Assembly: GCF_018383905.1 (NCBI RefSeq)
Contig: NZ_JAGYWA010000002.1
Span: forward strand, 704,856-768,855
Reading direction: 5' to 3'
Length of the DNA: 64,000 bases
Source: Flavobacterium branchiicola
GTDB taxonomy: Bacteria; Bacteroidota; Bacteroidia; Flavobacteriales; Flavobacteriaceae
The notes under the pieces are model-generated. The model ran no database searches, had not been told where the DNA came from, and saw nothing but the letters and a program-made list of their open reading frames with translations. The position numbers were made by a program, and so were the translations under genes. Every line of letters starts with the position of its first letter. Position 1 is the first letter of the stretch. This document shows, piece by piece, positions 24,845 through 33,158 of the stretch.

Positions 24845-26206
24845 TTAATTATATTCTTGTTTTATATTTAGTTTTTTCATTTTTGAATACAAAGTTTGTG
24901 GCGACATTTTTAGTAATTCTGCAGCACCTCCGGGGCCAGAAACTTTTCCGTCGCAGTGTTGCAGTGCATTCATAATATGTTCTTTTTCCATTTCTTCCAT
25001 CGACTTCATTTTTCCTGAAGAGGCGACTTCAAATGGTGTCGCGGTATTCGACGGAAGATCAAATTTTTCAATTTCAGCTGTTTTGGCTAGCAATATATTT
25101 CTTTCAATCAGATGTTCGAGTTCGCGAATGTTTCCCGGCCAATCGTAACTTTTTAATTGTGCTAAAGCTTCAGGACTAATACTGTTTACGTTTCTTCGTG
25201 AAGCTGAGGCATATTTTTTAAGAAAATAAAGGGCTAATGCTTCAATATCTTCTTTGCGTTCTTTTAAGGTTGGCAATTGTATCGGAAATACATTTAAGCG
25301 GTAATATAAATCAAGTCTGAAACGTCCTTCGGCAACTTCTTTTTCCAGCGATCTGTTGGTAGCTGCTACAATACGAACATTGATTTTTATTGTTTTATTG
25401 CCTCCAAGTCTCTGAATTTCTTTTTCCTGTAAAACCCTCAATAATTTTACCTGTGAATCTAAAGGTAATTCTCCAATCTCATCCAGAAAAATAGTACCAT
25501 TATTGGCTTGTTCAAACTTTCCGATTCGTAATGTATTTGCTCCTGTAAAAGCGCCTTTTTCATGTCCGAAAAGTTCAGATTCTATTAGAGATTGTGGCAA
25601 AGCAGCGCAATTTACAATCACAATCGGATTGGCTTTATTTGCCGAAAGATCGTGTATAGAATGCGCGACTCTTTCTTTTCCTGTACCGCTTTCGCCCAAA
25701 ATCAATACAGAAGTTTCGGCTGGTGCAACGATTTTTATTTTTTCAAGAACTTCTTTTAAAAGCAGACTATTACCTACGATTCCTTCAATTTCCTGAGTTT
25801 GTCTATTGATTTTAGCTTCTCCTAAACTTCCTTTTTCTTCATTAAATCTATATTTGGCAATGTCAAGCATTACGATGAGATCTCTTTCACGAAAAGGCTT
25901 CACCATAAATCCATAAGGCTGCGTTGCTTTTACGGCTTCCAGTGTGCTTTGGTTGGTATTGGCAGAAATATATAAAAACGGTAATTGCATTTCGCGCAAT
26001 TCCCAGGCAAGATCAATTCCGGTTAAGTCGCCTTTTAGCATAATATCGAGCAAGACCCATTCCGGTTTTTTGTCTTCAATTAGTTTTCGCGCCTGAACCA
26101 CAGAAGAAGCAATACCAACAACCTGATAGCCTGCTTTGTGCAGCATGATTTTTAAATCATTTGCCACTATAAATTCATCTTCAACAATTAGAATTTTCTC
26201 CTTCAT
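24845..26206 (-). CDS. Sigma-54-dependent response regulator (NtrC family)
   Basis: This 453-residue protein has a receiver domain with D54 as the phosphoacceptor (V-L-L-D-I-M), S81 and K103. The AAA+ domain has Walker A at 171-178 and G-A-F-T-G-A at 218-223, and the C-terminal Fis-type HTH contains G-P-G-G-A-A-E-L-L-K-M. It lies 16 bp after the histidine kinase gene on the same strand, forming a standard two-component pair. The AAA+ domain is very similar to that of the GAF-type activator at 20450. Targets are unknown; the neighbouring stress genes are candidates. Confidence 0.94.
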   Translation of the reverse strand: MKEKILIVEDEFIVANDLKIMLHKAGYQVVGIASSVVQARKLIEDKKPEWVLLDIMLKGDLTGIDLAWELREMQLPFLYISANTNQSTLEAVKATQPYGFMVKPFRERDLIVMLDIAKYRFNEEKGSLGEAKINRQTQEIEGIVGNSLLLKEVLEKIKIVAPAETSVLILGESGTGKERVAHSIHDLSANKANPIVIVNCAALPQSLIESELFGHEKGAFTGANTLRIGKFEQANNGTIFLDEIGELPLDSQVKLLRVLQEKEIQRLGGNKTIKINVRIVAATNRSLEKEVAEGRFRLDLYYRLNVFPIQLPTLKERKEDIEALALYFLKKYASASRRNVNSISPEALAQLKSYDWPGNIRELEHLIERNILLAKTAEIEKFDLPSNTATPFEVASSGKMKSMEEMEKEHIMNALQHCDGKVSGPGGAAELLKMSPQTLYSKMKKLNIKQEYN

Positions 26207-26222
26207 TGTGCTTTTATATTAT

Positions 26223-28493
26223 TTACGAATTTTCGGCAGTTACCTCAAATTCAGTATTTCTGGTGAATGTAATCGTAATTTTTAATCCGTTTTGATTTTT
26301 CATTTCAAAAGTGCCATCAATCTGGTCACTTAATCCCATCATTAAATTCATACCTAGTGAATCTCTTTCGGTATCTTCAAAATCTTCTGGAAGTCCAACG
26401 CCGTTGTCTGCAATGCAAAGTTCGTAGTTGTTTTCTTTATTGTTTTTAAGAACGATTGTAACTTCTCCTTTTCGGCCATCAGGAAAAGCATATTTAATGG
26501 CATTGTTGATGGCTTCATTAATAATTAATCCCAGAGGAACGGCCTGAGCAACATCGAGATATGTTTTTTCTACGTTTAAAACAAAATTGATATTTCGGTC
26601 GGTATCAAAACATTCTTTCATGTAATTTATCAATTCATAAATATACCATGACATATCGATATTAGCAAGATTATCAGACTGATATAATTTTTGATGAATC
26701 AATGACATTGCATGCATTCTGTGTTGGCTGTTTTGTATGGCCATTAAAGCATCTTCGTTATCGAGATAAGCAGATTGTGTGTTTAATAAACTAATGACAA
26801 TCTGGAGATTATTTTTTACACGATGATGAATTTCTTTCAGAAGCCATTCTTTTTCAATCAGCATTTTTTTGTTCAGTTCGTTCTGTTCATTTATTTGCTG
26901 ACGCTGAATTTCTAATTCGGCATTCTTTTTCTTTTTTAATCTAAAACTGTTGTATAAAAGCGCCAGAAAAAGAATCAGAACGATTACACTTCCAATAAAA
27001 ACGTAGCGAATAATACGGTCGTTGTAAATTTTTATTTCCTGTAATTTTCCTTGCTGTGTAAGCAGTTTGATGTTTTTGTCTTTTTTCTCTGTTTCAAACT
27101 GAAGTTGTAATGCGGCAGAATGTTTCAGTTTTTCGACATTAAAAAGCGAATCTCTAAGAACCTGATGTTGTTGTAAATGTTTTATTGCAGACTCATATTT
27201 TTTGCTTGCATGATCAGATTGAAAAGCTAAAAGTTCGATTTGTGAAAACAGAATAAGTTTATCTGTTTTTTTTGCAAACGTTTTAAATTTTTCAATATAA
27301 GCATAGGTCTTTTCTACCTGACCGGATTGTTGTAAATAGATTATTATTCCGGTTAGTTTATATGGAAGACCAGTTTCAGATTCCTGATAATCTTTTAGTA
27401 ATTGTTCGTAATAAGGTTTTGCCTGACTAAGCTGTTTAAGCATAGAATAACAAACTACATATATAAACCTTTGTCTTATTTTGGTAATCTCCTCTTTTGG
27501 CGGATAGTCTTTTGCTGTTCGGTTTAGTGTGCGTAATGCTTCACGATAGTTTTTTTTCTGGCAGTATAATGATGCCAGATTATAGGTGATGATGTTGATA
27601 TCGCTTTCATTTTTATTATCAAGCGCAATATTTAATGCTTTTTCAAAATTAGAAAAGGCAAGATCATATTTTAGAAGGTCATAATACGCCAGACCAAGGT
27701 GATTGTAAATGGTACAAAGCTGATAACTGGTATCATGAAGTTCTTCGGCTGTTTTTTCTGCCATAAGTGCATATTGCAATGATAATTGGGTGTTTTGCAA
27801 TATTCCGTAATTATCAGACATTAAGGTGTAAACGCCCTGAAGTTCCTTAAAACCGATCTTTTTGTATATTGAAAGTGCATTTTCTAATAGGTCCAATGCT
27901 TTTTGGTTCTCTTCGATACTTCCGTAATAATCGGCCAGATCTTTTAAGGCATCGGCTTCTTTTTTGAGTACTTTATTTTTTTTGTATATCGGAATTGCTA
28001 CTTCAAGATATTTAATCTTTTCTTCTGTATCCTCTTTTTCGTAACCTTTGTAAGCGCAGAGCTCCCTGTAAACATCTGCTTTAAGCACTTGTAAATTGTT
28101 CTTTTTAGAATAAGCGAGAGCTTCTTTAGCTTTTTTTAATGCTTTTTCTGTTTCTCCTTTTTCTCTTAAAATCCTTGCATCCTGAAGAATTGCTTCTCCA
28201 ATTCCGGGTTTATAATTTAAAGTGGTACTTAATTTTTTTGCTTCAAAATTTAAATTATCAGCACTTTCTAAATCGGCTTTAAATTCGCCGGGTTTAGTCA
28301 GATAGTAATTGCTTAAAGCTAAAAGTAATTCGACTTTTTGGCTGTCGCTTTCAGCTTTGGCAATTTTACTTTTTAACAGGCCGGGATCTTCTTTGGATTG
28401 CGCAAGAACAGCATTATTTACCTGTATAAAAAAAGTTACGGCAAATAAGATGTGCAAGTGGTTTTTGATAGAAATAAAAGGGATGAAATTCAT
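26223..28493 (-). CDS. TPR-containing membrane sensor histidine kinase (HisKA_2 type)
   Basis: This 756-residue protein has an N-terminal signal or anchor (residues ~12-32), a periplasmic TPR region (~40-480), a transmembrane segment (V-F-I-G-S-V-I-V-L-I-L-F-L-A-L-L, ~500-520), a coiled coil, then the kinase core with E-I-H-H-R-V-K-N-N-L-Q (H556/H557), N-box N-E-A-I-N-N-A-I-K-Y-A-F and A-D-N-G-V-G-L. It pairs with the sigma-54 response regulator 16 bp downstream. It is a paralogue of the orphan kinase at 16375-18786. The signal sensed is unknown. Confidence 0.92.
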   Translation of the reverse strand: MNFIPFISIKNHLHILFAVTFFIQVNNAVLAQSKEDPGLLKSKIAKAESDSQKVELLLALSNYYLTKPGEFKADLESADNLNFEAKKLSTTLNYKPGIGEAILQDARILREKGETEKALKKAKEALAYSKKNNLQVLKADVYRELCAYKGYEKEDTEEKIKYLEVAIPIYKKNKVLKKEADALKDLADYYGSIEENQKALDLLENALSIYKKIGFKELQGVYTLMSDNYGILQNTQLSLQYALMAEKTAEELHDTSYQLCTIYNHLGLAYYDLLKYDLAFSNFEKALNIALDNKNESDINIITYNLASLYCQKKNYREALRTLNRTAKDYPPKEEITKIRQRFIYVVCYSMLKQLSQAKPYYEQLLKDYQESETGLPYKLTGIIIYLQQSGQVEKTYAYIEKFKTFAKKTDKLILFSQIELLAFQSDHASKKYESAIKHLQQHQVLRDSLFNVEKLKHSAALQLQFETEKKDKNIKLLTQQGKLQEIKIYNDRIIRYVFIGSVIVLILFLALLYNSFRLKKKKNAELEIQRQQINEQNELNKKMLIEKEWLLKEIHHRVKNNLQIVISLLNTQSAYLDNEDALMAIQNSQHRMHAMSLIHQKLYQSDNLANIDMSWYIYELINYMKECFDTDRNINFVLNVEKTYLDVAQAVPLGLIINEAINNAIKYAFPDGRKGEVTIVLKNNKENNYELCIADNGVGLPEDFEDTERDSLGMNLMMGLSDQIDGTFEMKNQNGLKITITFTRNTEFEVTAENS

Positions 28494-28545
28494 TTTTTAA
28501 AGGTACTATATTATCAGAAATCTGCAATCCAAAATGCATTATCCT

Positions 28546-29214
28546 CTAGCTTTTTCGATGGTATAAGTAACAAATAATCATTGCTGCTCCGGGTATAACT
28601 AAAGTCCCTAATCCGAAAAACTTTCCTGCAATGGCTCCCAAAAAACATCCTACAAGAAACCCGATTATAGTAACTAATTGTTTCTTAAAACTTAATAGGA
28701 CTTCGGCGTCTTTAAGTCCGTTTTTTAATAAGTTTCCTAAATCTAGTGAAGCTTGTGTTACATTTCCTGTCATCATCGTTGTTGGTCCGTGCGTTTCTTT
28801 GGCGTAAAGCTTTCCAAAAGCATTCTGAAGTCCCATTGCAAAAACGGTTGTCATGGCAACGGTGTACATTGTCCATTCTGCATAATTTTCTAAATAGCCA
28901 AAAACGTACGATGCAATACCACTTAAAAGTAATATCAAACCTTCCCAAAATAAGATGGTATAACGATTAGTTGCTTTTAGAGCTATACGTCCTCCGGTAA
29001 TTACGGCTATAATAAAAATAGGAAAGGTGAGTAGTTTGATCCACGCGTGTATGTCTGAGCCTTTGATAATCTGATAAGCAAAGACAATAAAGTTACCCGT
29101 AACGTGTGCTGAAAATATCGAATCGGCAGCGACAAAAGTTACGGTATCGCAATACCCTGCCACAATTGTGAGCAGCAGGGTTACGTACCAGATGTTTGTT
29201 TTTATTTCCATCAT
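28546..29214 (-). CDS. DUF1275 (YoaK-family) membrane protein
   Basis: This 222-residue protein has about six hydrophobic segments. Family marks are V-A-G-Y-C-D-T-V-T-F near the N-terminus, H-V-T-G-N, G-L-Q-N-A-F, and T-T-M-M-T-G-N-V-T-Q. The family is presumed to be a transporter group but no substrate is established. The gene sits 4 bp after dps on the same strand, suggesting co-expression under starvation or oxidative stress. Confidence 0.88.
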   Translation of the reverse strand: MMEIKTNIWYVTLLLTIVAGYCDTVTFVAADSIFSAHVTGNFIVFAYQIIKGSDIHAWIKLLTFPIFIIAVITGGRIALKATNRYTILFWEGLILLLSGIASYVFGYLENYAEWTMYTVAMTTVFAMGLQNAFGKLYAKETHGPTTMMTGNVTQASLDLGNLLKNGLKDAEVLLSFKKQLVTIIGFLVGCFLGAIAGKFFGLGTLVIPGAAMIICYLYHRKS

Positions 29215-29218
29215 AGTA

Positions 29219-29692
29219 TTATTTCAGGTGAGCACGAAGCATCCACGCCATTTTTTCATGAGTTTCAACAAGGCCTGTAATAAAATCACTTGTTCCGGCA
29301 TCCTGCAATTCGGCAGCTGTATTGTTAATATTTTCACGCAGGTAAATAATGATACTTTCATGATCTAAAAGCAATTCTTTCATAAAACCAATGCTGTCGT
29401 TTTTCTCTTTTAATTCTTCTGAAAGATGTGTAAGAGCCAGAAAATCTTTTAAAGTTGCAGGTGCATAATGACCTAAAGATCTGATTCTTTCTGCTACGGT
29501 ATCTACAATTTCGTCGATAGCATCATATTGTTGTTCAAAGAAAATGTGTTTGTTGTAGAAATCCGGACCTTCAACGTTCCAGTGTGCTCTTTTTGTTTTG
29601 GTATAAAGGACGAATTCGTCTGCAAGAATTTTGCTTAATACATCTACAACTTTTGTGATGTTTTCCTGTTTGATTCCGATGTTTGCTTTCAT
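29219..29692 (-). CDS. dps: Dps-family ferroxidase / DNA-protecting ferritin-like protein
   Basis: This 157-residue ferritin-like protein has the Dps inter-subunit ferroxidase residues with canonical spacing: H37 (A-H-W-N-V-E-G), H49, D64 and E68. Dps dodecamers oxidise Fe2+ with peroxide and shield DNA. It lies upstream of and 4 bp from the DUF1275 gene. The 192 bp upstream (29693-29884) contain a 33-bp palindrome but no clear -33/-7 pair. Confidence 0.94.
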   Translation of the reverse strand: MKANIGIKQENITKVVDVLSKILADEFVLYTKTKRAHWNVEGPDFYNKHIFFEQQYDAIDEIVDTVAERIRSLGHYAPATLKDFLALTHLSEELKEKNDSIGFMKELLLDHESIIIYLRENINNTAAELQDAGTSDFITGLVETHEKMAWMLRAHLK

Positions 29693-29836
29693 TTTAAGTT
29701 AGGTTTAATGAATACTATTTTATGTTGATTGTGGAATTAATTTAAACACATAGAAACATAGGTTTTTCTTTGATTTTGAAAAAGAATAAAGAAAGAAACT
29801 AGTTTCTAACGCATAGTGTTAATAGCTTTGTGTGAG

Positions 29837-29869
29837 AACTTTGTCAAAGTTTTAAACTTTGACAAAGTT
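29837..29869. repeat. 33-bp perfect palindrome (copy 2)
   Basis: The core is the same as the palindrome at 22751-22783 and lies 15 bp past the DoxX-like gene stop. Its placement after a stop could let it work as an RNA hairpin, but there is no following T run. Confidence 0.85.
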
Positions 29870-29884
29870 GGCTTTGTGTTTAAA

Positions 29885-30319
29885 TTAATTGTTTAATAAT
29901 GCTAGTAAATAATTATCTAGTGAATAAGTTCCGGCACCAAGTGCGAGAAGCAATAATAGGGACATAGTGTACATATAGGGTACGTCACGTACTTCGAGTG
30001 AATCATTTTTGTGCACTACAAAGTAACCAATAGCTGTAACGCCAATAGTTGGAAGTACGACAAGTCGGGTTCCGAGTCCGAAGATGATGAAAAACGGAAT
30101 TATCGTATCCGAAAAAGTAGCGACTAATCCATTTAGTTTTTCAGGTAAATGCAACGGATTCGGAACGTGTTCTTTTTGTCCGTTTTCAACTCTGAATTTC
30201 TTCATTCCATGTACTCTGAATAATTCTACGGCAAGTAAAACTCTAAAAACTAAAAGAGCTCCGTTGTTGAATGAAGTTCCTAAATCAGAATAAAGGATTT
30301 GTTTTATAATTTCAATCAT
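29885..30319 (-). CDS. DoxX-family membrane protein
   Basis: This 144-residue protein has four hydrophobic segments and the DoxX-like layout: an N-terminal F-R-V-L-L-A-V-E-L-F helix, an extramembrane loop with the V-P-N-P-L-H-L-P type seen in this subgroup, and F-I-I-F-G-L-G-T-R. The ATG at 30319 avoids overlap with the amidohydrolase gene. DoxX-like proteins are linked to redox and thiol stress and often accompany oxidoreductases; the function here is unassigned. It follows the amidohydrolase by 11 bp. Confidence 0.82.
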   Translation of the reverse strand: MIEIIKQILYSDLGTSFNNGALLVFRVLLAVELFRVHGMKKFRVENGQKEHVPNPLHLPEKLNGLVATFSDTIIPFFIIFGLGTRLVVLPTIGVTAIGYFVVHKNDSLEVRDVPYMYTMSLLLLLALGAGTYSLDNYLLALLNN

Positions 30320-30330
30320 TTCTTTAAAAT

Positions 30331-32217
30331 TTAGAAGGCAAAACAAGAGCAGCCCAAAGCGCCCCAGAATGCATTATAATTGTTGACAGGAACATTGCTC
30401 ATTCTCGCTGCATCGTGATTGTGTAAATGAACATCACAACTTCCGCTGCAACTGTGAATCTGTGAGGTCAGTTTTGGTTTTGCATCTGCTTTTGTGTTTT
30501 TTTCAATGGCACTTTGCAAACTGCTTCTTACCAGATAACCGTTGTAAATATTCGTTGGTGACCAGTCTGGTAATATTGGAATGTGTGGAGGCGAGAATGA
30601 TGAAAAATCGCCATTGGCATAAACTATCTTTCCGTCGACAATCGTTAAATCGGCTTCGATTTTTTTAATGTCTTCGTCATCAATTGTAAAATAATCGCGG
30701 TCTAAAACCGTTAAATCGGCAAACATTCCAACTTTAATATCTCCTTTTTTTGTTTGTTCCTGAGAAAACCAGGCACTTCCTCTCGTGTATAATTCTAAAG
30801 CCGTTTGTCTATTCAATCTCGTTTCATTGTATAATTGTAAGCCTCCAACTGTTTTTCCAACCGTCATCCAATACATAGAAACCCACGGATTGTAACTACT
30901 GACACGTGTAGCATCTGAACCTGCACCAACAGGAACTTCCATTTCAATCATTTTTTTGATTGGCGGGGTGTTTTCGGCTGCTTTTGCTCCGTAACGATCG
31001 GTAAAATATTCACCCTGATAAGCCATTCTGCTTTGAACTGCAATTCCTCCGCCTAAGGCTTTCACACGTTCGATGTTTCTTTCGTCAATTGTTTCAGCAT
31101 GATCAAAAATCCACGGAAGTCCGTTGAAAGGAACATCTTGATTTATCTTTTCAAAGACATTTAAAAAGCGTGTAATGCTTTCGTTGTATGTTGCATGAAG
31201 TCGGAAAGGCCAGCGGTTTTCTACCAAAAGGCGAACTACTTTTTCCAGTTCTGCCTCCATATTTTCCGGAAGATCTGGTCTTGGCTGAAGAAAATCTTCA
31301 AAATCGGCAGCAGAGAAAACCAGCATTTCACCAGCTCCATTGTGGCGGTACATATCGTCTCCCTGATATAATTTTACGCTGTCAATCCAATCGTTGAAAT
31401 CTTCAAATTCGTGTTTTGGTTTTTGCGTGAATAAATTATAAGCAATCCTGACAGTCAGTTGTTTCTTTTCGTTTAATTCATTCACAACTTTATAATCATC
31501 CGGGAAATTCTGAAATCCGCCTCCGGCATCAATAACACTTGTTATTCCAAAACGATTCAATTCTTTCATGAAGTGACGCGTTGAATTGATTTGATGCTCA
31601 TAAGAAAGTGTTGGTCCTTTTGCCAAAGTCGAATACAAAATCATCGCATTTGGTGTTGCAATAATAAGTCCGGTAGGCTCACCATTTGAATCGCGTTCGA
31701 TTTGCCCGCCCGGAGGAGCTGGTGTGTTTTTATTGTAACCAACGGCTCTCAATGCGGCTCTGTTCATGATTGCTCTATCGTACAAATGCAGGATAAAAAC
31801 GGGAGTATCTGGTGCAATGGCATTGATTTCTTCTAAAGTTGGCATTCTGCGCTCAGCAAATTGAAACTCAGACCAACCGCCAACCACACGAACCCATTGC
31901 GGATTTGGAGTGCGATCAACTTGTTCTTTCAGCATTCGAAGTGCATCTGCCAAAGAGGGAACACCATCCCAGCGTAATTCCAGATTATAATTTAATCCAC
32001 CGCGAATAAGGTGAATGTGTGAATCGTTTATTCCGGGAACGACTCTTTTATTCTGAAGGTCAATTATTTTGGTTTCTTCAGAGGCAAAAGTCATGATGTC
32101 GCTGTCATTTCCAACAGCGATAAATTTTCCGTCTTTTATGGCTACAGCTGTAACGTTTGGCGTTTCGGCATTGAAACTATGAATTTTTCCGTTGAATAAA
32201 ATTAGATCTGCTTTCAT
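30331..32217 (-). CDS. Amidohydrolase family protein (YtcJ-like) with a Cys/His-rich C-terminal tail
   Basis: This 628-residue protein has an N-terminal composite beta domain, the metal motif D-S-H-I-H (amidohydrolase HxH), T-S-V-I-D-A-G-G-G, I-F-D-H-A-E-T and P-V-G-A-G-S-D-A-T, placing it in the Amidohydro_3/YtcJ group that hydrolyses amide or imide bonds, usually with Zn or Fe. No signal peptide. An unusual ~60-residue tail contains S-C-S-G-S-C-D-V-H-L-H-N-H-D and ends G-C-S-C-F-A-F, possibly a metal-binding site. It sits between the M17-like gene (7 bp) and doxX (11 bp) in one operon. Confidence 0.87.
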   Translation of the reverse strand: MKADLILFNGKIHSFNAETPNVTAVAIKDGKFIAVGNDSDIMTFASEETKIIDLQNKRVVPGINDSHIHLIRGGLNYNLELRWDGVPSLADALRMLKEQVDRTPNPQWVRVVGGWSEFQFAERRMPTLEEINAIAPDTPVFILHLYDRAIMNRAALRAVGYNKNTPAPPGGQIERDSNGEPTGLIIATPNAMILYSTLAKGPTLSYEHQINSTRHFMKELNRFGITSVIDAGGGFQNFPDDYKVVNELNEKKQLTVRIAYNLFTQKPKHEFEDFNDWIDSVKLYQGDDMYRHNGAGEMLVFSAADFEDFLQPRPDLPENMEAELEKVVRLLVENRWPFRLHATYNESITRFLNVFEKINQDVPFNGLPWIFDHAETIDERNIERVKALGGGIAVQSRMAYQGEYFTDRYGAKAAENTPPIKKMIEMEVPVGAGSDATRVSSYNPWVSMYWMTVGKTVGGLQLYNETRLNRQTALELYTRGSAWFSQEQTKKGDIKVGMFADLTVLDRDYFTIDDEDIKKIEADLTIVDGKIVYANGDFSSFSPPHIPILPDWSPTNIYNGYLVRSSLQSAIEKNTKADAKPKLTSQIHSCSGSCDVHLHNHDAARMSNVPVNNYNAFWGALGCSCFAF

Positions 32218-32224
32218 AATTCAA

Positions 32225-32959
32225 TTATTTAGAGTTAAGCTTTACAATCGCTTCTTTAATTCCTTCTCCTGCAGTGTTGTAGAATGCAGGTCCTGCAAGC
32301 AGAATAACTTTTGTTAACGGTTTATAATCGGCTAACTTTTTTTCTTTTAAGTAGGATTGCGTTCTATAGGCTTCAAATGAACCTAAAACTACATTTGTGG
32401 CAACCAAAGCGGTTGGAGAATCAATTCCGGCATCTTTGATATCACTTGCAAAAGAATAGCTGGAAACACCCAAACGTAAAGCTTCGCGCATAGCAGTGCT
32501 TCCTACGCTGATCATTAAATCTGGCGTAAACTTATTACGGTCGCCTAATCCGATTAATAATAATTGTTTGGATGCCAGAGTACCTTTTGGAGGTGTAATT
32601 AATAAAGTTTCAAGCGAATGTCCTGTAAACTTTCCGCTTTTGCGTAATTCGGTAATAATGCCTTTTAAAGCATCATCTAAATGTACCATTCCGTTTAAGT
32701 TTGCAGGAAGGGCAGGAGGGTTGAAAATATCGCCTTCTGTGTACTCAAAAACGCAGGCAACTTGTAAATCTGCTTCTGCTGCAGAAGGGCCTTGTACCAA
32801 TCCGTTTACCGCAACGCCGTCTACTTTCCCCCAAGTTACCGTAGAACCAATTGAAGCGGTTTGTGCAAAAGCATTGTTACTAAGTGCGCCTGCAAATGTT
32901 ATAATTAGAATAATTAGACAGGAATATCTAAAGCTGTATTTTGAAGTGTTTGTTTTCAT
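32225..32959 (-). CDS. Exported M17 aminopeptidase N-terminal-domain protein lacking the peptidase domain
   Basis: This 244-residue protein has a signal peptide ending N-A-F-A-Q (~33 residues). The rest resembles only the N-terminal (Peptidase_M17_N, macro-like) domain of leucyl aminopeptidases, with the L-L-L-I-G-L-G-D-R strand-loop and a helix A-M-R-E-A-L. The metal-binding C-terminal domain is absent and no downstream remnant is visible, so it is not an obvious truncation. It is first in the operon with the amidohydrolase 7 bp downstream. It may bind a ligand in the periplasm. Confidence 0.78.
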   Translation of the reverse strand: MKTNTSKYSFRYSCLIILIITFAGALSNNAFAQTASIGSTVTWGKVDGVAVNGLVQGPSAAEADLQVACVFEYTEGDIFNPPALPANLNGMVHLDDALKGIITELRKSGKFTGHSLETLLITPPKGTLASKQLLLIGLGDRNKFTPDLMISVGSTAMREALRLGVSSYSFASDIKDAGIDSPTALVATNVVLGSFEAYRTQSYLKEKKLADYKPLTKVILLAGPAFYNTAGEGIKEAIVKLNSK

Positions 32960-33006
32960 TGTTTAGGGTTTAGTGTTGCTTTTTATTTTTTTAAGCGTAT
33001 AAATTT

Positions 33007-33131
33007 TGACGCGGATATAACGGATTTGCTATCGCAAAAACGCGGATTTACACAGATTTTTTTAATATTTTATTTGATAAATCCGTTTTTATCAGCGTCT
33101 TTGCGAAAGCAAATCCGCGTTATCAGTGTTC
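33007..33131. repeat. ~125-bp CGCGGAT-family hairpin repeat, copy E
   Basis: GACGCGGATATAACGGATTT ... CGCAAAAACGCGGATTTA pairs with AAATCCGTTTTTATCAGCGT ... GAAAGCAAATCCGCGT. It lies between the porin gene stop and the M17-like gene start, separating what might otherwise be one operon. Confidence 0.8.
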
Positions 33132-33158
33132 TAATTTAGCGTCAGTATATTTTTGTTT

